Part shown: in pieces, positions 51,262 to 60,316 of the stretch
How positions within the stretch are numbered: position 1 is the first letter of the stretch
Layout: the number at the start of each line of letters is the position of its first letter
Source of the DNA: Candidatus Mediterraneibacter faecavium
GTDB lineage: Bacteria; Bacillota; Clostridia; Lachnospirales; Lachnospiraceae
Direction: 5' to 3'
Length of the DNA: 64,000 nt
Assembly (NCBI GenBank): GCA_019119995.1
Contig: DWVY01000007.1
Location: forward strand, 1 to 64,000
Notes under the pieces: model-generated
The model's database searches: none
What the model saw: only the letters and a program-made list of their open reading frames with translations
What the model was told of the DNA's origin: nothing
Made by a program: the position numbers and the translations under genes

Positions 51262-52434
51262 ATGCTTGGAAATTTTTCGTATTGTAACCCGACGAAACTG
51301 TATTTTGGCGATGAGGCGCTGAAATACCTGAACGACGAGCTGCCGAAATACGGCGCGAACGTGGTGCTGATCTACGGCGGCGGTTCGATCAAGAAGAACG
51401 GGATCTATGACGAGGTGATCGAGATCCTTGAGAAAAACGGGAAAAATGTGGCGGAGATCTCCGGCGTTATGCCGAATCCCACGGTAGATAAGCTGTACGA
51501 GGGCGTGGAGATCGCCCGGAAGCACAATGCAGACATGCTGCTGGCAGTGGGCGGCGGCTCGGTGTGCGATTACGCCAAGGCGGTCTCTGTCTCAGTCCAC
51601 TGCGGGGAAGACCCGTGGGAGAAGTATTACGTGCGCTTTGAAGAGCCCGAATGTGAGACGCTTCCCGTGGGCTGTGTGCTGACCATGGTGGGGATCGGCT
51701 CAGAGATGAATGCGGGAGCCGTGATCACGAATCCGCACACCCATCAGAAGATCGGTCATGTGTTCGCGGATGAGAAGATCATGCCCCGGTTTGCCATCCT
51801 GAACCCGAAATACACGCTGACACTGCCGCACTATCAGATGGTATCCGGCATTTACGACATTTTCAACCACATCTGCGAGCAGTATTTCTCCGGGGAGGAT
51901 GACAATACAAGCGATTATATCAGCGAGGGTCTGATGCGTTCCGTGCTCCACTCCAGCCGCATCGCCAATAAGGATCCCCAGGATTACGAGGCGAGGAGCA
52001 ACCTGATGTGGGCTGCCACATGGGCGCTGAATACGCTGGTATCCAGAGGCAAATCAACGGATTGGATGGTGCATATGCTCGGGCAGTCCGTGGGCGCTTA
52101 TACAAACGCCACCCACGGCATGACGCTGGCAGCGGTATCCCTTCCGTATTATCGTCATATCCTGCCTTACGGCGTGCAGAAGTTCAAACGCTTCGCCGTC
52201 AATGTGTGGGATGTGGACGCAGATGGCAAGACGGACGAACAGGTCGCGAAGGAAGGTCTCGCGGCGATGGAAAGCTGGATGAAGGAGCTTGGGCTTGTGA
52301 TGAATATCAGCGAGCTGGGCGCGGACGAAGGGATGATCGAAGGCATTGCGGACGGGACGCTGATCATGCCCGGCGGATACAAGGTACTGGAACACGATGA
52401 GATTGTAGAGATTTTAAAGGAGAGTCTGAAATGA
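51262..52434 (+). CDS. Iron-containing alcohol dehydrogenase (butanol dehydrogenase type)
   Basis: 390-residue NAD(P)H-dependent aldehyde/alcohol oxidoreductase. [14 protein letters not shown] start, GGGSIKKNG dinucleotide loop, [14 protein letters not shown] near residue 98, and iron ligands in [11 protein letters not shown] and THGMTLA. YqhD/BdhA group, which reduces many aldehydes. ATG 51262 follows AGAAGGAGG. First gene of the TetR-controlled set, coupled to the flavodoxin by a 4-bp overlap. Confidence 0.93.
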   Translation: MLGNFSYCNPTKLYFGDEALKYLNDELPKYGANVVLIYGGGSIKKNGIYDEVIEILEKNGKNVAEISGVMPNPTVDKLYEGVEIARKHNADMLLAVGGGSVCDYAKAVSVSVHCGEDPWEKYYVRFEEPECETLPVGCVLTMVGIGSEMNAGAVITNPHTHQKIGHVFADEKIMPRFAILNPKYTLTLPHYQMVSGIYDIFNHICEQYFSGEDDNTSDYISEGLMRSVLHSSRIANKDPQDYEARSNLMWAATWALNTLVSRGKSTDWMVHMLGQSVGAYTNATHGMTLAAVSLPYYRHILPYGVQKFKRFAVNVWDVDADGKTDEQVAKEGLAAMESWMKELGLVMNISELGADEGMIEGIADGTLIMPGGYKVLEHDEIVEILKESLK

Positions 52435-52898
52435 GTAAAACATTAGTTGCATATTTTTCCGCAAGCGGGGTGACTGCCCGCGCGGCGAAAGAGATTGCGG
52501 ACGCTGTGGGAGCGGATCTGTATGAGATCGCGCCCGCGCAGCCTTATACGGCGGCGGATCTGGACTGGACGGACAAGAAGAGCCGCAGCACGGCGGAGAT
52601 GAATGACCCCGGCTGCCGTCCGGAGATTGCGGGAACCGTAGAGGATATGGATCAGTATGATACGGTGTTTGTCGGATTCCCGGTATGGTGGTACGTGGAG
52701 CCGAGGATCGTGGATACATTTCTGGAGAGCTATGACTTTGCCGGAAAGACGATGATCCCGTTCGCCACTTCCGGCGGCAGCGGCATCGGCGGCGCCCAGA
52801 AGAGTATGAAAGAGCACTGCCCGGGCGCGGTCTGGAAAGAGGGACGCCTGGTGAACAGAGGGGCAGCCGCATGGGCAAAACAGGCAGTGAAGGGTTGA
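52431..52898 (+). CDS. Flavodoxin-like protein
   Basis: 155 residues. FMN phosphate loop [16 protein letters not shown] at the start and [21 protein letters not shown] in the middle place it in the flavodoxin family found with oxidoreductases. Carries electrons for neighbouring reductases. ATG overlaps the alcohol dehydrogenase stop. Confidence 0.9.
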   Translation: MSKTLVAYFSASGVTARAAKEIADAVGADLYEIAPAQPYTAADLDWTDKKSRSTAEMNDPGCRPEIAGTVEDMDQYDTVFVGFPVWWYVEPRIVDTFLESYDFAGKTMIPFATSGGSGIGGAQKSMKEHCPGAVWKEGRLVNRGAAAWAKQAVKG

Positions 52899-52903
52899 TC
52901 ATT

Positions 52904-53533
52904 ATGCCAAAAGGGTCAGAAGAATTAACCAATGCAAGAAAAGAAGAGATCATCAATGCCTGCGCTTCTCTGTATGAGACGGTGAGCTTCAAGGATATCA
53001 CCATCCGGGATATCGGGGCGGCGACTTCGTTTTCACGGACTTCGATCTATAATTATTTCCAGACGAAGGAAGAAATCTTCCTGGCGCTGCTCCAGCGGGA
53101 GCATGAGCTGTGGATCGCGGACTTGGAAGAACTGATTCGGAAGAATGCCTCCATGAGCGCGGAGGCGTTTGCGGGAGAGATGGCGCATATCCTGGAAAAA
53201 CGCCGCTGTATGCTGAAACTGATGGCTGTGAACATCTATGACATGGAAGGGAACAGCCGCCTGGAAAATCTGGTCGCGTTTAAAAAGGCTTACGGAGCGT
53301 CGTTCGACGCGCTGAGCAGATGCCTTAAGCACTTCTTCCCGTCTATGGGAGAGGAAGAGATCCGGGAGTTTCTGTATGTATTCTTCCCGTTCCTGTTCGG
53401 GGTGCACCCGTATACTTCGCACACGGAGAAACAGCTGGAAGCCATGAGACAGGCAGGGATAGAGATCAGAGAGAGCACGGTGTATGAACTGACGGAACGT
53501 TTCACGCTCCGCCTGCTGCGCTCATTTCTGTGA
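52904..53533 (+). CDS. TetR-family regulator
   Basis: 209 residues. N-terminal helix-turn-helix (FKDITIRDIGAATSFSRTSIYNYFQTKEEIF, residues about 28-58) and an all-helical ligand domain. It lies inside the cluster it likely controls: two near-identical TGACRCGGTGTCA palindromes flank the cluster promoter. ATG 52904 follows GAAGGG. Ligand could be a quinone, aldehyde or other electrophile, by analogy with similar clusters. Confidence 0.9.
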   Translation: MPKGSEELTNARKEEIINACASLYETVSFKDITIRDIGAATSFSRTSIYNYFQTKEEIFLALLQREHELWIADLEELIRKNASMSAEAFAGEMAHILEKRRCMLKLMAVNIYDMEGNSRLENLVAFKKAYGASFDALSRCLKHFFPSMGEEEIREFLYVFFPFLFGVHPYTSHTEKQLEAMRQAGIEIRESTVYELTERFTLRLLRSFL

Positions 53534-53541
53534 TACTGACG

Positions 53542-53573
53542 GATCGGATCAGTGAAAGATCGGATCAGTGAAA
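53542..53573 (+). repeat. Exact 16-bp tandem duplication
   Basis: GATCGGATCAGTGAAA twice in a row between the TetR and FMN-reductase genes; the second copy merges into the AAAGGAG site of the next gene. Confidence 0.85.
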
Positions 53574-53587
53574 GGAGTCATTTGAAG

Positions 53588-54127
53588 ATGAAAATTGTTG
53601 TATTAGAGGGGAGTCCGAACCGGCACGGCTCTTCCAACATGCTGGCGGATGAATTTATCCGGGGAGCAAAAGGGGCGGGGCACGCTGTAAAGGTGATCGA
53701 CGCGGCCCATGCGGATCTCCATCCCTGTACGGGCTGCGTCCGCTGCGGCTACGAGGGCCCCTGTGTCCAGAAGGATGATATGGAGCAGTTCAGAAAAGAG
53801 ATCCTGGAAGCGGATATGATGGTGTTTGTCACACCGCTGTATTATTACGGAATGTCCGCCCAGCTTAAGATCCTGATCGACCGCTTCTGCGCCATCAACA
53901 GCAGCATTACCCGGAAACATATGAAATCCGCGCTTCTGTCCGCCGCGTGGAATGCGGACGGCTGGACGTTCGACGCGCTGGAGGCGCATTATAAAACACT
54001 GGTGCGCTATCTGGATCTTGACGATCAGGGGATGATCCTCGGGAAAGGATGCGGGACTCCGGCGATGACCAGAAGGAGCGGGTATCCTGAGAGAGCGTAT
54101 GAGTTCGGGCGCAGGCTCCGGGATTAA
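53588..54127 (+). CDS. NADPH-dependent FMN reductase/flavodoxin-fold protein
   Basis: 179 residues. VLEGSPNRHGSSNMLADEFIRGA is the flavin loop; CTGCVRCGYEGPCVQKDDM holds a Cys cluster typical of iron-sulfur flavoproteins; FVTPLYYYGMSAQLKILIDR is the second flavin motif. Likely two-electron flavin reductase. ATG 53588 follows AAAGGAG. Followed closely by the aldo/keto reductase. Confidence 0.9.
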   Translation: MKIVVLEGSPNRHGSSNMLADEFIRGAKGAGHAVKVIDAAHADLHPCTGCVRCGYEGPCVQKDDMEQFRKEILEADMMVFVTPLYYYGMSAQLKILIDRFCAINSSITRKHMKSALLSAAWNADGWTFDALEAHYKTLVRYLDLDDQGMILGKGCGTPAMTRRSGYPERAYEFGRRLRD

Positions 54128-54145
54128 AAGAGAGGAGGAGATCAG

Positions 54146-55240
54146 ATGGAATACAGGATCCACCCAAAGACCGGCGACCGGATCAGCGTCATCGGTATCG
54201 GGACCGGCCCCATTTTTGAGGCGCCGGAGAGAGAAGCGGTCGCCGCGCTGGCTTACGCGCATGAGCAGGGGATCAATTACGCGGACTTTGCAACTGCCGG
54301 GGCTCAGACATTCCGCTATGCGGGGCTGGCGTTTGCTTCTGTGAGGAAAGAAATGCTTTATCAGGTTCATTTCGGGGCAAACTACGAAACGGGCGAATAC
54401 GGCTGGACGACAAGCCTGGATAAAGTGAAACGCCAGGTGGACTGGCAGTTAAGGGAACTAAAGACAGATTACATAGACTTCGGATTTATCCACTGCCTGG
54501 ACTCGGAGGACGACTGGGATCAGTATCAGAAAAACGGAGTCCTGGACTATCTCCTTGAGATGAAAAAGAACGGCGTGGTCAGACATATCGGCCTGAGCAC
54601 GCACACGCCGGAGCTGGCGCAGAAGATTCTGGATACCGGCCTGATCGAACAGATGATGTTTTCTATCAATCCGGCGTATGATTACCAGCATGGAGAGTTT
54701 GCTTTCGGGAGCGCTGACGAGCGGATGAAGCTCTACTGCCGGTGCGAGGCGGAGGGGATCGGGATCTCGGTCATGAAGCCCTATTCCGGCGGACAGCTGC
54801 TTGATGCGAGGACTTCGCCATTTGGGAAAGCGCTGACTGAAGCCCAGTGCATCCAGTATGCGCTGGACAAGCCGGGAGTGCTGACCGTCCTTCCCGGAGT
54901 CCGGGATCTGGACGATGTGAAGAGGGCGCTCACATGGCTTACCGCAGAGCCGGAGGCGAAGGACTACTCCGCGCTCGGCGGTTATGCGCCGAAGGACGCA
55001 GTCGGGAACTGCGTGTACTGCAGCCACTGCCACCCGTGTCCGGCAGGGCTGAATATCGCGCTGATCAACAAGTATTACGATCTGGCAGTGATCGGGGACA
55101 GTATGGCGGCGGATCATTACGGGAAGCTGCCGAAGCATGCTTCTGACTGTATCGGGTGCGGCCACTGCGACAGAAGGTGCCCGTTCCATGTGGCGCAGAG
55201 TGAGCGGATGAAGGAGATTGCGGCGTATTTGGGAAAATAG
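54146..55240 (+). CDS. Aldo/keto reductase with C-terminal 4Fe-4S ferredoxin domain
   Basis: 364 residues. Residues 1-270 are the aldo/keto reductase barrel (ISVIGIGTGPIFE, NYADFATAG, DYIDFGFIH, HIGLSTHTPELA, GISVMKPYSGGQL). The tail has two Cys clusters: CVYCSHCHPCPAG near residue 290 and CIGCGHCDRRCPF near residue 340. Common in anaerobes; substrates unknown. GAGGAG precedes the ATG. Confidence 0.93.
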   Translation: MEYRIHPKTGDRISVIGIGTGPIFEAPEREAVAALAYAHEQGINYADFATAGAQTFRYAGLAFASVRKEMLYQVHFGANYETGEYGWTTSLDKVKRQVDWQLRELKTDYIDFGFIHCLDSEDDWDQYQKNGVLDYLLEMKKNGVVRHIGLSTHTPELAQKILDTGLIEQMMFSINPAYDYQHGEFAFGSADERMKLYCRCEAEGIGISVMKPYSGGQLLDARTSPFGKALTEAQCIQYALDKPGVLTVLPGVRDLDDVKRALTWLTAEPEAKDYSALGGYAPKDAVGNCVYCSHCHPCPAGLNIALINKYYDLAVIGDSMAADHYGKLPKHASDCIGCGHCDRRCPFHVAQSERMKEIAAYLGK

Positions 55241-55266
55241 TGATAAAAGACAAGGAGCGGACAGCA

Positions 55267-55785
55267 ATGGATGATATTTTTCTTAAAAAGTGCACAGAGG
55301 CGGATGTGGACATACTGCGCCGCCTTCTGTCAAAAACATTCTCTGAGACATTCGCGCATATGAATACCCCGGAGAATATGGAGCTTTACATGAGCCAGGC
55401 GTTTGCCAGGGAACGGATACTTGAAGAATTGGAAAATCAGGACTCGGCGTTCTATCTTTTGTATAGGGACGGCAGTCCGGCGGGCTGCCTGAAAGTGAAT
55501 GAAGCGGCGGCGCAGACTGAAATAGGCGATCCGCATTCGCTGGAGGTGGAGAGGATCTATGTGGCAAAAGAATTTCAGGGGACAGGTCTTGGCAGCCGTC
55601 TGATGGACGAGGCGGTGAGGCTGGCGGCAGAGCAGAAGAAGGAATATCTCTGGCTTGGCGTCTGGGAGAAAAATGAGAGAGCAATCCGGTTCTATGAAGG
55701 GAAAGGCTTTTACAGGACAGGCTCCCATACATTTACCGTTGGAAATGACGAGCAGACCGATTATATTATGCGGAAAGACTTATAG
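55267..55785 (+). CDS. GNAT N-acetyltransferase (PaiA-like)
   Basis: 172 residues. Acetyl-CoA loop VERIYVAKEFQGTGLGSRLMDEAVRLA (Q/R-x-x-G-x-G/A pattern at about 100-118) and GVWEKNERAIRFYEGKGF near the C-terminus. PaiA-type proteins acetylate polyamines; here substrate is not provable. AAGGAGC precedes the ATG. Last intact gene of the redox cluster region. Confidence 0.88.
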   Translation: MDDIFLKKCTEADVDILRRLLSKTFSETFAHMNTPENMELYMSQAFARERILEELENQDSAFYLLYRDGSPAGCLKVNEAAAQTEIGDPHSLEVERIYVAKEFQGTGLGSRLMDEAVRLAAEQKKEYLWLGVWEKNERAIRFYEGKGFYRTGSHTFTVGNDEQTDYIMRKDL

Positions 55786-55872
55786 AATGGTGAAACCGCT
55801 ATTGAACGTGTCAGTACACTAGCTGCATACAATAGATATGAAAACTGTAAAGCCAGAGAGGAAAATGCATCT

Positions 55873-56811
55873 TTGAGCCAGAAAATAGAAAATATCCTCA
55901 ACCTCGCACTTGAAGTGACCCCGGAGGAGCGCGCCCGTTCGGCGGAACTGGACGTGGGATATGATGCTGGTGAACGAGCGTGGGATCTGATCGTCAAGTA
56001 TTCGGGCAGCCTGGATGCGGCACGGGAGACCAGTGAATCTGTAACAGAACTTTTGAACAACTATGCAGTGGTGCGTATCCGGGAAGACCGGATCGAAGCG
56101 CTGGCATCGCTTCCTGAAGTGGAATTTATCGAAAAGCCGAAAAGCCTTTATTTCCAGGCGGACGTGGGGCGGCAGGTGTCCTGCATCGATGCGGTGCAGA
56201 CAGCGCCCTATGATCTGTCCGGCAGGGGAGTCCTGATCGGGATCGTGGACAGCGGGATCGACTACGAGAATCCGGATTTCAGAAATGAGGACGATACGAC
56301 GAGGATCGCATACTTGTGGGATCAGTCAGCGTCAGGGATCTCTCCGTCGGGATATGCCGCGGGCAGCGAGTTTACAAGAGAAGACATCAACGCGGCGCTG
56401 GAAAGAAACAATTCCGGCAGCTTTGCGGATCCGGACAGTACTCCGGACGGTACTTCAGACGGTGCTTCAGATGGTACTCCAGGCGGCATGCTGGTCGGAG
56501 GGGCAGGAGAAACAGGGACGGACCCGGACAGGATTTTAAGCCGCGACACGAGCGGACACGGAACGGCTGTGGCAGGGATCGCGGCGGGAAACGGCCGGGG
56601 AAGCGAAGGACTCAGATACCGCGGAGTGGCGCCGGAGTCGGAACTGGTCATTGTGAAAATGAAAAGTCCGCAGCCGGGTGGTTTTCCCAGGACGACGGAG
56701 CTCATGACCGGCGTGGACTACCTGATCCGGAAGGCGCAGGAGATGCGCATGCCGGTGGCGGTCAATATCAGCTTCGGCAATACGTACGGCCCTCATGAAC
56801 CTTATAATTAA
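55873..56811 (+). pseudogene. S8 subtilase (CspABC-like), 3'-truncated
   Basis: 312 residues. Asp in LIGIVDSGIDYENPDF, His in DTSGHGTAVAGIAAG and the oxyanion Asn in AVNISFGN are present, but the frame ends at YGPHEPYN, before the catalytic Ser motif (GTS-A-P) and the rest of a roughly 550-residue family protein. A low-complexity linker (STPDGTSDGASDG) interrupts the catalytic region. Starts with TTG. The DNA turns AT-rich right after, so the 3' part was probably replaced by the incoming island. Confidence 0.8.
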
Positions 56812-56897
56812 GGGAAGAACAAAGAAAATACTAATAGTTCATGTGATACTTGCTATTCCCAAGTGAAGAAAAGAATAAGTTTTGGTTAAAATGTCCT

Positions 56898-56926
56898 TTG
56901 AAATTTAGAGAATAATTTTGTATAAT
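56898..56926 (+). promoter_or_regulatory. Promoter of the 57014 gene
   Basis: TTGAAA, 17-bp spacer, consensus TATAAT, start site expected just before the hairpin at 56935. Confidence 0.7.
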
Positions 56927-56934
56927 TTTTATAC

Positions 56935-56992
56935 AACGTGTAGCTTTCATGCGTAATTCCAGTTGCAAAGAAAGCTACACGTTATTTTTGTT
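56935..56992 (+). terminator. Attenuator-like hairpin in the 57014 leader
   Basis: Perfect 14-bp stem AACGTGTAGCTTTC / GAAAGCTACACGTT followed by ATTTTTGTT. It sits between the promoter and the gene. A short frame opens at ATG 56949 in the loop, runs through the T-run, and overlaps the gene start in another frame. Confidence 0.75.
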
Positions 56993-57013
56993 ATTAGGAG
57001 GAGAAGTGGGAGT

Positions 57014-57529
57014 ATGCCAAAAAATAAATTTCAGGGATTTATTTTCGGAATAATAATGTCATATGCAATGGCTTATGGAATGGAAGTTTATAATATCGCC
57101 ATAAAAGAGGGAGTAAACTTAACTGTCGGCGGTTTAAGTAATATGACAAATGCTGTTTTTTTAGACGCACTAAAAGAAGCAGCTTATATGGGATTATTTG
57201 TTATTCTGTTTTCAAATTTATGGGGGAACCGAATTGGAAGTGCAATCGCCTCAAAACATTGCAATCCAGAACAAGATAATCCTTACATCTGTCAGTTACT
57301 TCGTCAAGCTGGAACGATTGCAGTTATGTGCCCAACTATGAGTCTGGTAGCGTCTGTTCTTTTCAATATTATTTTTGCCAACGCCCCACTTTCTCAGTTG
57401 CCAGCAATTTGGATAGGAACAACCTTAAAAAATTTCCCAATGGCCTTTTTCTGGAATATGTTTGCCGCGGCACCATTTACACATTGGTTATTTGGAAAAG
57501 TATTTCAAAATAAACAGGAAATAAAATAA
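57014..57529 (+). CDS. DUF2798-type four-helix membrane protein
   Basis: 171 residues with four hydrophobic helices in two repeats; starts MPKNKFQGFIFGIIMSYAMA, a DUF2798-like N-terminus (MEVYN follows), and ends FWNMFAAAPFTHWLFGKVF. Family members are small inner-membrane proteins of unknown role, sometimes beside regulators and transporters. AGGAGGAG precedes the ATG. AT-rich composition and the attenuator-like leader differ from the older chromosome. Second gene of the same build at 62254. Confidence 0.8.
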   Translation: MPKNKFQGFIFGIIMSYAMAYGMEVYNIAIKEGVNLTVGGLSNMTNAVFLDALKEAAYMGLFVILFSNLWGNRIGSAIASKHCNPEQDNPYICQLLRQAGTIAVMCPTMSLVASVLFNIIFANAPLSQLPAIWIGTTLKNFPMAFFWNMFAAAPFTHWLFGKVFQNKQEIK

Positions 57530-57586
57530 CAAAGCCCACCTTTGCCGGAATGCAGATAACTACAAGAAGAGGGAATGGATATAAAT

Positions 57587-58206
57587 ATGAAAAATATGAT
57601 ATATCGATTAGGCATTTATATAATAGGAGTAATATCTGTATCATTAGGGATTGTATTGTGCGTGAAATGCGAACTTGGAGTATCTCCGATCAGCAGTATT
57701 CCATATGTGTTAGGGTATCTGACCCCATTAACATTTGGAACGCTGACGATGCTGTTTCACTTTTGCAATAGTATGATTCAATATATTCTCGAAAAAAGTT
57801 AATCAACGCTAAGGTATTACTGCAAATACCGGTAGCATTTTTATTTGGCATTATCATTGATTTTTTCAAAAATATTATGAGTTTTAATGCTGAAAATATG
57901 ATATTTAAAATATTTCTAATGATTATGAGCATTGTATGTACTGCACTTGGAATGCATCTTATGCTCTCAATGAAGTTAGTACAAAATCCGCCAGATGGAA
58001 CTGTGAATATACTTGCGCGCCTGTTAAATAAAAATATTGGAACAATTAAAATCTACTATGATATTTTTATGGTAATCATATCTGTTATATTAGGAATTGC
58101 TTTCCTGCATGATTTAAAAGGGTTTGGAATTGCAACGATTCTTTCTGCTATATTTGTGGGTAAAACACTCACAGTGATGAAAAAACATATTCCATTAGAA
58201 ATTTAA
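57587..58206 (+). pseudogene. YczE/YitT-like membrane protein, frameshifted
   Basis: First part starts MKNMIYRLGIYIIGVISVSLGI and has ELGVSPISSIPYV; it ends at 57802. The remainder (PVAFLFGIIIDFF, then GMHLMLSMKLVQNPPDGTVNILA) continues in the -1 frame to 58206. Restoring one A in the A6 run at 57792-57797 would read GAA AAA AAG TTA ATC and join both parts. So a one-base loss, sequencing error, or a slippery site. The combined product is a six-helix membrane protein of about 205 residues. Confidence 0.8.
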
Positions 58207-58295
58207 GAAATAAGTAAGCAACTTCTGGTTTATCAGGCGAAAGAACCAGACAGGGCAGTCCGCTATTCCATGCTGTATGTTGTTGTAATCGCATA

Positions 58296-59180
58296 TTAAG
58301 GGTTGTTCTCCATTTCCCGATAAGCCTTTGGAGAACAGCCCGTTTTTTCTTTGAAGCACTTTCCAAAGTGGCTCATTTGGTGAAACCCAACAGCGGCGGC
58401 AATATTTCCGATAGGCTCGTTCGTCTTTTTCAAAAGCTGCGCGGCTTTTGAGAGCCGGTATTCTGTCAGATACTTATAGGGCGTGGTATTCATGCTCAGT
58501 TTGAAACAGCGGGAACATTCTGATTTGCTGATATTGGCGCTCATGGACAGATCAGTCAATGTAATATCTTCCGCATAGTGTTCTTCAATGAAACGGAGAA
58601 TTTTTTGCATACGGAGCCGGACTATGCTTTCCCTCTGTTCCTGCGGAAGTGTAACGTGTTTCCTCATAACCAGCCATAGCGAGGAGAGCCGGACTAAAAT
58701 TTCGTACACATAAAAGTCGGTCTTGTTCTTTTCGATCTGAACCAACTTCTTTAACTGCGCTATGACTTCTTTGTGCCAGTCAAGGTCGGTTGTAAAATGG
58801 ATAAAGGCCATTCGGTCATTTGATGTCACGCTGTCTACAAAATCTTTTGCCGGACTTCCGGCATAAAATTCGAGGAAATAAGCTGGGAAGAGGAAACTGT
58901 TGTAATGACAATTTTCCAGCCGCCGTACATCATGTACCACATTCTTGTTGATGAACAATCCCTCTCCGGTGTGGATCAGAACCGAGGTATCAAGTGTCTG
59001 CACCTCTATTGTACCTTCCAGCACCAAAATGAATTGCAGATCCTCATGCCAGTGCATAACATGAAATCCAGGATTTCTGGGAAAAGAATTGTCATTGATA
59101 ACATCGAGGACAAGGTAAGGAAAATCCGTGTCAATGTTCAAATTGACCGAGTTGATATATTGTTCTCTGTCCAAATCCAT
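58296..59180 (-). CDS. AraC-family regulator with cupin sensor domain
   Basis: 294 residues. Cupin-like N-terminal region (GFHVMHWHEDLQFILVLEGT) and C-terminal double helix-turn-helix (ITLTDLSMSANISKSECSRCFK; PIGNIAAAVGFHQMSHFGKCFKEKTGCSPKAYR). Divergent from the glycosylase-Ogt operon, so the likely activator of it. Not an Ada-type protein: no Cys-rich methyl acceptor domain. AAAGGAG precedes the start. Confidence 0.92.
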   Translation of the reverse strand: MDLDREQYINSVNLNIDTDFPYLVLDVINDNSFPRNPGFHVMHWHEDLQFILVLEGTIEVQTLDTSVLIHTGEGLFINKNVVHDVRRLENCHYNSFLFPAYFLEFYAGSPAKDFVDSVTSNDRMAFIHFTTDLDWHKEVIAQLKKLVQIEKNKTDFYVYEILVRLSSLWLVMRKHVTLPQEQRESIVRLRMQKILRFIEEHYAEDITLTDLSMSANISKSECSRCFKLSMNTTPYKYLTEYRLSKAAQLLKKTNEPIGNIAAAVGFHQMSHFGKCFKEKTGCSPKAYREMENNP

Positions 59181-59198
59181 TTTTGTTCTCCTTTGGGA

Positions 59199-59253
59199 AT
59201 ATTATGATAATATCCGGCGATTTTTTAATATCACACAGCATTTCTTTGTGATA
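59199..59253. promoter_or_regulatory. Divergent control region with two inverted repeats
   Basis: ATATTATGATAATAT palindrome at 59199-59213 and TATCACA-N11-TGTGATA at 59229-59253, the latter next to TAAAAT (59252-59257), a possible -10 for the glycosylase operon with poor -35. This suits activator control by the AraC protein. Confidence 0.5.
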
Positions 59254-59304
59254 AAATCATAGTGCAGGGGAATAAAAAAGTCAAGACAGCAGGAGGTGTG
59301 CGAC

Positions 59305-59952
59305 TTGTATTTCTATTATGCCGAGCGTGAAGTAGAATATCTGAAAGCCAAAGACGAGCGTTTGCGTGAAGTCATTGAAAAAATCGGCCACGTTGACCGT
59401 GAGGTAGATACCGACCTGTTTTCTTCCGTGGTACATCACATCATCGGCCAGCAAATATCGACAAAGGCGCAGGCAACAATATGGGCGAGAATGAAAGCGC
59501 AGTTTGGAGAAGTGAACGCAGAGGGCATTTCGGCAGCCGATATAGATACGTTGCAGTCTTTTGGAATGACATTCCGAAAAGCTGAATATATCAAAGATTT
59601 TGCTGAAAAAGTAAAGACCGGGGAATTTGCTTTACAGGAAATTTCCCAGTTGCCAGACAACGAAGCAATCAAGGCGCTGGCTTCTTTGAAAGGAATCGGC
59701 GTATGGACAGCGGAAATGATTTTGCTGTTCTGCCTACAGCGGCCTGACATATTCAGCTTTGACGATCTGGCAATCCAGCGCGGGCTTCGTATGGTCTACC
59801 ACCACAGGAAAATAGATCGAAAGTTATTTGAAAAATACCGGCGGCGGTTCAGCCCTTATTGCAGCGTAGCAAGTTTGTATCTCTGGGCCGTGGCAGGCGG
59901 AGCAATCCCCGGCATGAAAGACTATGCGCCGAAAAAGAACAGGAGGAAGTAA
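59305..59952 (+). CDS. DNA-3-methyladenine glycosylase, AlkA family
   Basis: 215-residue HhH-GPD base-excision glycosylase. LFSSVVHHIIGQQISTKAQATIW near residue 40, helix-hairpin-helix LASLKGIGVWTAEMILLF near residue 125, and catalytic Asp in FSFDDLAIQRGL. Removes alkylated bases such as 3-methyladenine. Starts at TTG 59305, spaced 8 bp from AGGAGG; the in-frame GTG at 59296 overlaps that site. First gene of an alkylation-repair operon. Confidence 0.92.
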   Translation: MYFYYAEREVEYLKAKDERLREVIEKIGHVDREVDTDLFSSVVHHIIGQQISTKAQATIWARMKAQFGEVNAEGISAADIDTLQSFGMTFRKAEYIKDFAEKVKTGEFALQEISQLPDNEAIKALASLKGIGVWTAEMILLFCLQRPDIFSFDDLAIQRGLRMVYHHRKIDRKLFEKYRRRFSPYCSVASLYLWAVAGGAIPGMKDYAPKKNRRK

Positions 59953-59955
59953 GAA

Positions 59956-60315
59956 ATGGCGAATATTATTGTTTTGTTTGAAGTGAAGCCTACACAGGCC
60001 GGAATGAAGAAATACCTTGACCTTGCGGCTATGTTGAAACCAATGCTTGCCGGATTTGAGGGCTTTATCCGGGCAGAACGGTTTTCCAGTCTGAACGAGG
60101 ACGGCAAGCTGTTGTCTATGAATGTGTGGACGGACGAGACAGCCGTAGAACGCTGGCGGAATGTCATGCAGCACCGCATGAGCCGGAAAGAGGGGCGGGA
60201 AAAACTGTTTGAAAGTTATAAAATTACAGTCTGCTCGGAAATCCGTTCCTACACGGACACGGAACGCGCACAGGCTCCGCAGGACTCTAACAGATACTTC
60301 GGCACGGAGGAATGA
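59956..60315 (+). CDS. Antibiotic biosynthesis monooxygenase (ABM) domain protein
   Basis: 119 residues, ferredoxin-like fold: NIIVLFEVKPTQAGMKKYLDLA, GFIRAERFSSLNEDGKLLSMNVWTDE, and RWRNVMQHRMSRKEGREKLFESYKI. Members are small monooxygenases or haem-handling enzymes; the role with repair genes is unknown. Starts 3 bp after the glycosylase stop and is followed within 2 bp by ogt, so it is co-transcribed. Confidence 0.85.
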   Translation: MANIIVLFEVKPTQAGMKKYLDLAAMLKPMLAGFEGFIRAERFSSLNEDGKLLSMNVWTDETAVERWRNVMQHRMSRKEGREKLFESYKITVCSEIRSYTDTERAQAPQDSNRYFGTEE

Positions 60316-60316
60316 T

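Noticed and set aside
56949-57053. 34-codon frame in the 57014 leader as a real gene
   Set aside because: No ribosome site and it overlaps the next gene out of frame; kept only as a possible attenuator element.
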